From an uncultured Bacteroidota bacterium (GTDB lineage: Bacteria > Bacteroidota > Bacteroidia > Chitinophagales > Chitinophagaceae): 5,014 nt of DNA. The position numbers were made by a program, and so were the translations under genes. The notes beneath the pieces were generated by a model. It saw only the letters and a program-made list of their open reading frames with translations, did no database searches and was not told the DNA's origin. The stretch is from assembly GCA_903912405.1 (NCBI GenBank), contig CAIWHF010000127.1, positions 1-5,014 on the forward strand. The letters run 5' to 3'. This document shows, piece by piece, positions 1 through 5,014 of the stretch; position 1 is the stretch's first letter, and the number at the start of each line of letters is the position of its first letter.

Positions 1-285
1 CTTAGCAGGCACTTTACTTCTTTTTTTAATAAATCCATGTGTAGCTATAACCATGGTGTTCTTTGCTAAAGTGGTATCCCAAAAAGCAAGAAGACGATAT
101 TGTAGCCCTTGATATAATGTCCTAAATTCCCAAATGTCATCTGTCAATTTTTTAAATAATTCCGAATCCATGTTGACTTGAGCCTTTCTTATATTAAAAA
201 GTATTTTTTCATAATGTTTGGGATCAATACTTTTCAAAAAATCAAATACCTCCTCTGAAAACAGCACTTCAAATTTTTTTTCCAA
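1..285 (-). CDS. higB: HigB/RelE-family type II toxin (Gp49-like), 3' end beyond window
   Basis: Ninety-five codons are visible; the C-terminus runs off the left edge. The product resembles the phage Gp49-like/HigB branch of the RelE superfamily, ribosome-dependent mRNA endonucleases that are neutralised by a co-encoded antitoxin. Visible landmarks are the N-terminal strand-helix start (KKFEVLFSEEVFDFL, residues 3-17), the core IWEFR (51-55), YRLLAFWD (63-70) and the family signature THGFIKK (82-88) followed by KVP. Basic residues R55, R64 and K87/K88 lie where family members carry RNA-contacting or catalytic residues. The family is usually 100-115 residues, so only about 10-20 are missing. 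The start is TTG at 285-283: an in-frame TAA directly precedes it, and relatives as I remember them begin MEKKFEV, matching LEKKFEV. A HigA-type HTH antitoxin gene is expected just left of the window, toxin first. G+C is about 31%, well below the glycan genes, suggesting separate acquisition. Confidence 0.85.
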   Translation of the reverse strand, partial: MEKKFEVLFSEEVFDFLKSIDPKHYEKILFNIRKAQVNMDSELFKKLTDDIWEFRTLYQGLQYRLLAFWDTTLAKNTMVIATHGFIKKRSKVPAK

Positions 286-319
286 TTAATACTAACGTTT
301 TTACTGATGTCAAAATTAC

Positions 320-349
320 TAAAAAGTTTCGTTAAAACGAAACTTTTTA
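320..349. terminator. Perfect 14-bp palindrome, probable bidirectional terminator (or toxin operator)
   Basis: Arms 320-333 and 336-349 are exact reverse complements around a 2-base centre; the practical loop would be four bases or more. Each arm has an AAAAA/TTTTT outer part and a GTTTCGTT/AACGAAAC core, so on either strand the hairpin ends in a T-run, the form of a bidirectional intrinsic terminator. It lies 209 bases past the exosortase stop and 34 bases before the toxin start codon, so it could end leftward transcription of the glycan operon and insulate the toxin gene. The stem is AT-rich and would be weak as a terminator. Its position just ahead of a toxin-antitoxin gene also fits an autoregulatory operator. 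I prefer terminator but cannot exclude the other. Confidence 0.5.
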
Positions 350-421
350 TCTTTATCCTATATTTTTTTCATGAATTTTCAATGTGGGCAAAGGATTTTA
401 TAAATGATCTAGGGAGGGGTT

Positions 422-553
422 CGTTGTTAATTCGTCACTCGTTTTTCGTCTATCGTTGTTCGTTGATTGTCTTTTGTCTATTATTATAAAAGTTATTTAA
501 GTTATGCTAAACAAACTTTTGCTATAAGAACGGACAACGAACAACGAAAGACG
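422..553. repeat. Heptanucleotide-repeat element A with inverted arrays
   Basis: Seven consecutive 7-base units run from 433 to 481 on the plus strand (CGTCACT, CGTTTTT, CGTCTAT, CGTTGTT, CGTTGAT, TGTCTTT, TGTCTAT), with one more unit, CGTTGTT, at 422-428, four bases out of register. After 44 bases, four units occur in inverted orientation at 526-553 (CGTCTTT, CGTTGTT, CGTTGTC, CGTTCTT on the minus strand). The inverted part ends 5 bases from the exosortase stop codon (561-559). Positions 447-465 and 535-553 are complementary at 18 of 19 positions. A nested stem lies inside the loop: 484-494 pairs with 514-527, 11 bp with a 3-base bulge. I do not know a named family for it. It fills most of the 273-base gap between exosortase and toxin; apart from the palindrome at 320-349 I see nothing else supported there. 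Confidence 0.85.
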
Positions 554-558
554 ACGCT

Positions 559-1131
559 CTATCCCTTCGCCTTCACCCCTGTTACCACAAAAATCCAAGC
601 CATAAAAAACATGGCTATATAGGATACGATATTGTATAGCGTGTGATGATCTAATCCTAATTTTTTCCAATCCGTCCAATGAAATTCTACGGAGGCCACT
701 AATAAAGTAATGCGCGCTACATTCAAAATATATAAAATCAATACGCCACCGATACTCCATAATAGTTTGCTTTTTGTTCGTAAAGGATGCGCCACTACAT
801 AGGCCAACCAAATACTTATCACCCCTATACCCAAACAATCAAAGCCTACATTCACGCCGCCTTTACCCAAGGTTCGAATGCCAGAAAGTCCAAAGGGATA
901 AGCCGAAATATCAAATAGTTTGGACGCTTCTATCACCGAATCCACTAATAGATTGGTATAGTATTGCACCAAGTTTACATACTGCTCCATAAAGGCACTA
1001 TGAATGGTGCCGCCTGGAGCAGCTATACCAATAAAAAATTGAAAGCCCCCATAGAGTGCGGTAAATAAAACGATAAAGCGAATGGTAAAAAACCAAGGCG
1101 ATTCGTTCCAGTAATAAAATAGTTTTTTCAT
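559..1131 (-). CDS. Small exosortase-family transpeptidase/protease (XrtY- or XrtF-like)
   Basis: This 190-residue integral membrane protein belongs to the exosortase/archaeosortase superfamily, which cleaves and probably transfers proteins carrying a C-terminal tripartite signal (short motif, hydrophobic helix, basic tail) at the outer face of the inner membrane. All three catalytic landmarks are visible: Cys99 in DCLGIG (98-103), Arg140 in NVARI (137-141), and His162/His163 in LDHHTLYN (160-167). Hydrophobic stretches near 12-36, 92-114, 122-146 and 165-185 suggest about four membrane spans; 40-75 is probably extracytoplasmic. The length fits the compact Bacteroidota exosortases rather than the larger proteobacterial EpsH type. 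The ATG at 1131-1129 is chosen because it follows the preceding stop by 7 bases; an upstream in-frame ATG would overlap that gene by about 90 bases. It is the last gene of the apparent operon. No substrate with a sorting signal and no partner gene is visible. The subtype is uncertain. Confidence 0.85.
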   Translation of the reverse strand: MKKLFYYWNESPWFFTIRFIVLFTALYGGFQFFIGIAAPGGTIHSAFMEQYVNLVQYYTNLLVDSVIEASKLFDISAYPFGLSGIRTLGKGGVNVGFDCLGIGVISIWLAYVVAHPLRTKSKLLWSIGGVLILYILNVARITLLVASVEFHWTDWKKLGLDHHTLYNIVSYIAMFFMAWIFVVTGVKAKG

Positions 1132-1138
1132 GTTACGC

Positions 1139-2233
1139 TCAACGGTTATTGAATAAATGTAAATAAGCCTTTTCCAAATCTTGCTGAGCGGCATAGTCTT
1201 GCGCATACGCCAAGGCTGCTTGTGCACGCATATTCCAAGCTTGTTGCTCTTCGTTATATAAGGTATGTAAGTGGGCGATTAGCTTAGCATCATCTGCATC
1301 ACTAAAGGTGACACCTGCAGGAGTGGTAAAGGTCCAAGGTGTTTTATCGGATAGGATTACTGGTCGACCTACTGCTAGCGACTCATAGATAGCATGACCA
1401 AAATTTTCGCCTTTGCTCAATAAAACACTAGCATGATACTGTTGTAGTAGTGTTGCAATCTCCGATGGTGCTAGCGAACCTTTATACTGAATTTGACATG
1501 GCGATGAAGTATTATTAATAAGCTGCTGACAGCGTTCCCAATAAGCCGCATCTTTAATAGGTCCGTAGAGATCTAATTCTATGGGTAATTGAGAGGCTTG
1601 TAGCACTTCAATTAAGCGTACATGATTTTTCATGTGGCCTATAAGTGCTAGGCACACTAATTTTAAACTTTTTTCTTTTTTTTCAATTATGGGTACTTGT
1701 GCTAAAGGAAGTGCTGGGATATTGGCAATTTGTTGAATAGGAAAACGCTTACCAAAATACTGTTGTATCTCTTGCACCTCTGCCGCACTCGTTGCCTGCC
1801 ATACCAATTGCTTACGACGCAGTACTTGTTTATACAACCACAAATACATTTTTTTCAAAATGCCTTTTTCTTCAAAGCTGCTTGCTTGCAACATACCTCT
1901 TGGGGCAATTACTAATCGCTTACCCAATAAGGCAGGCAATAATGATAAGTGCCAAGTGTACAATCCGTTGATATAAAATAATTCGTCTCGGTGTTTTTTT
2001 ATCCATTGCCCTAATCGGAAACAGCTCTTTACATCTTTAAGTGTATAATAACGATCCTTGCTAAAGGTATTCAAAGCAATATTGGGTAGGGGCGCTGTTC
2101 CGTTCAAATCATAAGCACTCGTAATGATGTGGATGGGCATATGTGCTTTTAGTACTTGATACAAATTGCGTATCGAAGTGATGGGGCCTCCTGCTTGTTG
2201 TGCAGGCTCATAATATTCAGTAAAAAGAAGCAC
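1139..2233 (-). CDS. Family 4-type glycosyltransferase
   Basis: A 364-residue GT-B fold retaining glycosyltransferase is expected to move a sugar from a nucleotide-sugar donor to a glycan acceptor at the cytoplasmic side of the inner membrane. The N-terminal Rossmann half opens with LLFTEYYEPAQQAGGP (2-17), including the Gly-Gly pair typical of GT4 acceptor-side loops; APRGML (110-115) is the inter-lobe segment; TSAAEV (148-153) follows. The C-terminal donor domain begins near 189 (SLKLVCLALIGHMKNH), contains DLYGP (221-225), and carries the EX7E motif with E276 and E284 in KGENFGHAIYE. I start it at GTG (2233-2231): this leaves one base after the upstream stop codon (TAG, C, GTG) and puts the canonical first strand at the N-terminus. 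ATG choices at 2293 or 2275 would add 20 or 14 residues unlike the family and overlap the upstream gene. Donor and acceptor cannot be read from the sequence. Confidence 0.88.
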   Translation of the reverse strand: MLLFTEYYEPAQQAGGPITSIRNLYQVLKAHMPIHIITSAYDLNGTAPLPNIALNTFSKDRYYTLKDVKSCFRLGQWIKKHRDELFYINGLYTWHLSLLPALLGKRLVIAPRGMLQASSFEEKGILKKMYLWLYKQVLRRKQLVWQATSAAEVQEIQQYFGKRFPIQQIANIPALPLAQVPIIEKKEKSLKLVCLALIGHMKNHVRLIEVLQASQLPIELDLYGPIKDAAYWERCQQLINNTSSPCQIQYKGSLAPSEIATLLQQYHASVLLSKGENFGHAIYESLAVGRPVILSDKTPWTFTTPAGVTFSDADDAKLIAHLHTLYNEEQQAWNMRAQAALAYAQDYAAQQDLEKAYLHLFNNR

Positions 2234-2234
2234 G

Positions 2235-3335
2235 CTAATAATATAATAAAGAATGTAAGCGTTGTTTAAACGCATCAAAACCAAACTGCGCATAGACCGC
2301 TGTTTGTAAACGCTGTTGAGCCATTAGATCACCCTTGCCTTTTTTTAATTGTTGTGCTAATGCATTCGCGATAGCTTTGGTATCATGTGGGTTTACGAGT
2401 TCGCCTAATCGACCTTGATCTAAGGCATCAACACTTCCATCCGCATTACCTGCTATTACCGGCACACCCATAGCCATCGCTTCTAAAAATACAATACCAA
2501 ATCCCTCACCACTACTCGGCATCACAAATACGTCTGCGGCTTTATATAAATTGGTCAACACTTCATCAGCTACATAGCCCAGCACTTCTACATGCAGTCC
2601 AACTTGATAATAGGCTATTAAATCTATTACGCGTTGATATTCTTCCGCATCATACTTTCCAGCAAGTACATACTTGAGCTGCGGAAATTGTGTAATCAAA
2701 CTCGGCAACGCCGCAATGACTTTGTCGTAGCCTTTATATTGTTCTTTTGAATGTAATCGGGTTAAGGTTAATAGTACTTGTTGGTGAGCTTGCACTTGAT
2801 AGGGCGCCAACAAATCCCAGTCAATAGGCGAGGCGATATCGGATTCAAAAAAGGGATCTATTGTATTTGGGAACACGGCTACTTTTTCAGTAGATAGGGC
2901 ATTCGATGAACACAATTTGGTTTTGGTAAAATTACTTACCGACCAAATACGGGCTACTTGCTGCAAGGCTTTCGCCTTTCCTCCTCTTTGGGTTTCCCAC
3001 ACTTCAATACCATGTGCCAATAAGATCAATTGCTTTTTGGGATATAAAACAGCCATCAAATTAACGAGTATCGATAAGTTGATATGACCTATAAAAATGG
3101 TATCGTGCTTGCGAGCTTCCCACAAAGCAGCGCATACAAATCGTATTTTGTTTTTTCGAAAACCCCTAAAGTGTGCACGACTTATATAACGCGCATCGGC
3201 CTGCTCATCATACAAAGCCCAAGCCGTGATAGCTTCCTCTTCAGGCACTACATCTTGAATAGCTTTCAAAAAGCATTGATTGAATTTTTCAATTCCACCT
3301 GTAAATTTAAAAGTACTTAAAGTAAGGAGGAGCAT
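2235..3335 (-). CDS. Family 4-type glycosyltransferase
   Basis: A 366-residue GT-B glycosyltransferase resembling CAZy family GT4, probably cytoplasmic or membrane-associated and acting on a lipid-linked surface glycan. It starts MLLLTLSTFKFTGGIEKF, with the acceptor-domain glycine loop TGGIEKF (12-18). LLAHGIEVW (105-113) marks the first domain, and VSNFTK (133-138) with VFPNTID (154-160) leads into the second. The donor domain shows LTLTRLHSKEQYKGYD (189-204), VLAGKYD (223-229), LGYV (252-255) and the EX7E motif with E277 and E285 in SGEGFGIVFLE, then GVPVIAGNADGS (290-301). Length and motifs are intact, so it should be active. The ATG at 3335-3333 is the natural start; the leader is A-rich without a Shine-Dalgarno site, normal for Bacteroidota. 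It lies 130 bases from the asparagine synthetase gene, across repeat element B, and its stop sits one base before the next transferase. The specific linkage made cannot be inferred. Confidence 0.92.
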   Translation of the reverse strand: MLLLTLSTFKFTGGIEKFNQCFLKAIQDVVPEEEAITAWALYDEQADARYISRAHFRGFRKNKIRFVCAALWEARKHDTIFIGHINLSILVNLMAVLYPKKQLILLAHGIEVWETQRGGKAKALQQVARIWSVSNFTKTKLCSSNALSTEKVAVFPNTIDPFFESDIASPIDWDLLAPYQVQAHQQVLLTLTRLHSKEQYKGYDKVIAALPSLITQFPQLKYVLAGKYDAEEYQRVIDLIAYYQVGLHVEVLGYVADEVLTNLYKAADVFVMPSSGEGFGIVFLEAMAMGVPVIAGNADGSVDALDQGRLGELVNPHDTKAIANALAQQLKKGKGDLMAQQRLQTAVYAQFGFDAFKQRLHSLLYY

Positions 3336-3359
3336 GTTTTGTTGTTACTGTTGTTTTTT

Positions 3360-3460
3360 CGTTGCTCGTTGTTCGTTTTTCGTTACTCGTTGTTCGTTCT
3401 TGCTGGATTAGTTGATTTACAGTAACTTAATTGTCTTTTATATTGAAAAGACGACCGACG
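3360..3460. repeat. Heptanucleotide-repeat element B with inverted arrays
   Basis: Six perfect-register 7-base units run from 3360 to 3401 on the plus strand: CGTTGCT, CGTTGTT, CGTTTTT, CGTTACT, CGTTGTT, CGTTCTT. After 45 bases, two inverted units lie at 3447-3460 (CGTCGGT and CGTCTTT on the minus strand), ending 5 bases before the asparagine synthetase stop codon (3468-3466). Units 2-6 align in register with units 1-5 of element A at 27 of 35 positions, with two units identical. The minus-strand transcript of the array would be an A-rich, unpaired AACRACG-type leader ending about 24 bases before the glycosyltransferase ATG at 3335. It occupies most of the 130-base gap. I see no clear Bacteroidota promoter (TTTG with TAnnTTTG) there on the minus strand. 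Confidence 0.87.
3433..3452. repeat. 7-bp perfect hairpin inside repeat element B
   Basis: GTCTTTT (3433-3439) and AAAAGAC (3446-3452) are exact reverse complements around a 6-base loop. The hairpin begins 13 bases past the asparagine synthetase stop in that gene's direction and shares bases with the inverted heptamer units. There is no T-run after it on the minus strand, so it does not look like an intrinsic terminator; an RNA 3'-end stabiliser or attenuator is possible, and chance in AT-rich sequence is not excluded. Confidence 0.45.
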
Positions 3461-3465
3461 AAACC

Positions 3466-5014
3466 CTACCCCAACTGTTCCAATACCCACAACTTACTCC
3501 AATGGAGTTGTTGTTGGCGGAAGGCTTTATAATAGGCAGTAGTGGAAGGCCTTTCCTTATGTAAAGGCATAGCTTGCATCCATTGTTGGAAAGGCAAGGT
3601 AAAACCTTGCTTGGCTCTATCCCATACTGCTGTTGGTAGTTCTTTTTTAAATGCTTCAATCAGCAAATGCTTGCCTTTAGGCGTATTAAATTTAATAGCC
3701 GGGTCTATCGACCAAACTAATTTTAAAAATTCTTGATCTAAAAAAGGAACGCGTATTTCCACGCCATGCCACATACTCATCACATCGGCATCGCGCAATA
3801 ATTGATTGCGCATATAGCCTTTAAATTCTCTCCAAGCATTTTGTTCTAAAATCGGCAAATGAGGATCTATCGCTATGTCTTCTAAATTATTCAAAGCCGC
3901 TTGCACCTCTTGAAGCGAGCAGTTTAAAATATCTGCAATTTGCGAAGGGGCAAATAATCCACGGTTGACTAAATAAATATTTTGTTGGCGTTGTGCATAC
4001 AAATACGATAAGCGTTTCCACTTATCGGCCGACAAAAATTGTTGTATAATTTGAAGGGTAAAATAGGGTAGTTTGGCTATTTGCTGCAAACGATGCGCGT
4101 GTTTAAAACTCGGATAGCCACCCAGAATTTCATCGGCACCCAAGCCGCTTAATACCGTTTTCAAACCTTGCTCTTTGGCATACTTACTGATAAAATAAGT
4201 ATTCACACCATCATTCGAAGGCTGATCTAAGGCCTTATGAATATCCGCTAAGTGTTCATAAAAAGTATCGGCTCCTAAGGTATAGCAGGTATGCTGCGTT
4301 GCATAAGCATCGGCTACGGCTTGCTGATAAGGCGCTTCGCTTAATCCCGAATGCTCAAAGGCGAGCGACAACGTATGTAGTGGTTGTTTATATCGACTAG
4401 CAATTGCTGTTAAAATACTCGAGTCTATACCACCACTCAAAAACACGCCAATAGGCGCATCCGCCACTAATTGTCGTTGCACCGCAGCGCTCAAGCTCGT
4501 TCGTATGTGTGCTATAGCAATGCTTTCCTCGGTAATGCTCGCACTACTGTGCAACTGCGCAAAACTTCCTTTGCGAATACACTGCGCCTCGCGATTAAAG
4601 ACTTGATAAGTACCCGGACTTAAAGCCTTTACGGATTGCAATTGCGTAAGCGGTTCGGGTATAAAACCAAAAGCTAAAAAATACAATTCCCAATCTTTGG
4701 CCTTAGGCCATTGTGCATCATAGGCTGTAAAAGCGCGCAGTTCCGATGCAATAATCAGCTCCTTGTTTTCTTGATAGACATATAAAGGCTTTATGCCTAC
4801 TTCATCGCGTGCAATACACAATTCGCTCGTATGTGTATCATAAATAGCTAAGGCAAACATACCATTGAAGCGTTTAAACGCTTCCACACCCCAAGCGATA
4901 AAAGCATAGAGTACCACTTCGGTATCGGTATGCGATTGAAATTGATAACCTAAGCTTTGTAACGTTTGTTTTAGTGTTTGAAAATTATACAGCTCCCCAT
5001 TATAAATAATTTGA
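3466..5014 (-). CDS. asnB: Asparagine synthetase, glutamine-hydrolysing (class B), 5' end beyond window
   Basis: 515 complete codons are visible; the N-terminus, including the expected nucleophile Cys2, lies beyond the right edge (about 70 residues missing for a total near 590). The enzyme converts aspartate, glutamine and ATP to asparagine and glutamate in the cytosol, and homologues in glycan loci may amidate sugar acids or other intermediates instead. Numbering from the first complete codon, the remaining glutaminase domain opens IIYNGELYNF (2-11), then TDTEVV (29-34) and FNGMFALAIYD (49-59). The synthetase domain has the PP-loop SGGIDSS (193-199), SGLGADEILGGY (289-300), SMWHGVEIRVPFLD (413-426) and a basic C-terminal KQGFTLPFQQW. 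Reading continues openly past the GTG at 4917-4915 to the edge, so that codon is internal. Ends TAG at 3468-3466, five bases before element B. The location upstream of two glycosyltransferases and an exosortase suggests a role in surface glycan production; free asparagine supply remains an alternative. Confidence 0.93.
   Translation of the reverse strand, partial: QIIYNGELYNFQTLKQTLQSLGYQFQSHTDTEVVLYAFIAWGVEAFKRFNGMFALAIYDTHTSELCIARDEVGIKPLYVYQENKELIIASELRAFTAYDAQWPKAKDWELYFLAFGFIPEPLTQLQSVKALSPGTYQVFNREAQCIRKGSFAQLHSSASITEESIAIAHIRTSLSAAVQRQLVADAPIGVFLSGGIDSSILTAIASRYKQPLHTLSLAFEHSGLSEAPYQQAVADAYATQHTCYTLGADTFYEHLADIHKALDQPSNDGVNTYFISKYAKEQGLKTVLSGLGADEILGGYPSFKHAHRLQQIAKLPYFTLQIIQQFLSADKWKRLSYLYAQRQQNIYLVNRGLFAPSQIADILNCSLQEVQAALNNLEDIAIDPHLPILEQNAWREFKGYMRNQLLRDADVMSMWHGVEIRVPFLDQEFLKLVWSIDPAIKFNTPKGKHLLIEAFKKELPTAVWDRAKQGFTLPFQQWMQAMPLHKERPSTTAYYKAFRQQQLHWSKLWVLEQLG

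Noticed and set aside
286..313. Sigma70-like TTGACA (minus strand, 313-308) with ATTAAT 17 bases on, ahead of the toxin
   Set aside because: The spacing is good but the -10 match is poor, it would place the transcript start at or inside the start codon, and Bacteroidota promoters use a different -7 element (TAnnTTTG) that is not seen.
483..488. TATAAT on the minus strand inside element A
   Set aside because: No convincing -33/-35 partner at a suitable distance; common by chance in AT-rich sequence.
307..489. Plus-strand 60-codon open frame
   Set aside because: Its start overlaps the palindrome and its C-terminal third is simply the translation of heptamer array A (RHSFFVYRCS, like the peptide from array B). 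No recognisable family, and no supported start signal.
497..838. Minus-strand 113-codon frame overlapping the exosortase gene
   Set aside because: The exosortase frame carries intact catalytic motifs over the same bases; this frame shows no family features and runs into the repeat element.
422..3401. Heptamer arrays as a CRISPR array
   Set aside because: Units are 7 bases and contiguous, with no 25-40-base repeats separated by unique spacers and no cas genes.
3438..3659. Minus-strand 73-codon frame over the end of the asparagine synthetase gene
   Set aside because: It lies within the synthetase coding region in another frame and has no recognisable domain; the synthetase frame is well conserved to its stop.

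Overview
The window looks like chromosome of a member of the Bacteroidota, probably near Chitinophagaceae. The grounds are indirect: moderate G+C, no usable Shine-Dalgarno sites before the genes, A-rich leaders, a small Bacteroidota-style exosortase, and heptanucleotide intergenic repeats of a kind I associate with this phylum. The assignment rests on recognition from memory, not on a search. All convincing genes lie on the minus strand and read right to left.

Layout from right to left (direction of transcription): (1) 5014-3466, a class B asparagine synthetase whose first ~70 codons lie beyond the right edge; (2) 3465-3336, an intergenic region holding a heptamer-repeat element; (3) 3335-2235 and 2233-1139, two GT4-type (GT-B fold) glycosyltransferases separated by one base; (4) 1131-559, a compact exosortase with an intact Cys/Arg/His triad, 7 bases after the second glycosyltransferase; (5) 558-286, an intergenic region holding a second heptamer-repeat element and a perfect 14-bp palindrome with A/T tracts; (6) 285-1, the start of a HigB/RelE-type toxin gene cut by the left edge, whose antitoxin is expected just outside.

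Genes 1-4 look like the tail end of an exopolysaccharide/surface-glycan locus. The synthetase is of the type often found in such loci, the two transferases would add sugars to a lipid-linked glycan at the cytoplasmic face, and the exosortase would process C-terminally tagged surface proteins, an activity long associated with exopolysaccharide loci. No sorting-signal substrate, polymerase or flippase is visible here. The toxin gene is clearly more AT-rich (about 31% G+C by hand count, against 48% in a 120-base sample of the synthetase gene) and looks like a separate, probably acquired, unit behind a terminator-like palindrome.

The least explained structure is the pair of repeat elements (422-553 and 3360-3460). 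Each has an array of CGTTNNT-type 7-mers, then 44-45 bases, then a shorter inverted array that stops exactly 5 bases from the stop codon of the neighbouring minus-strand gene. They bracket the transferase-transferase-exosortase cassette in the same orientation.
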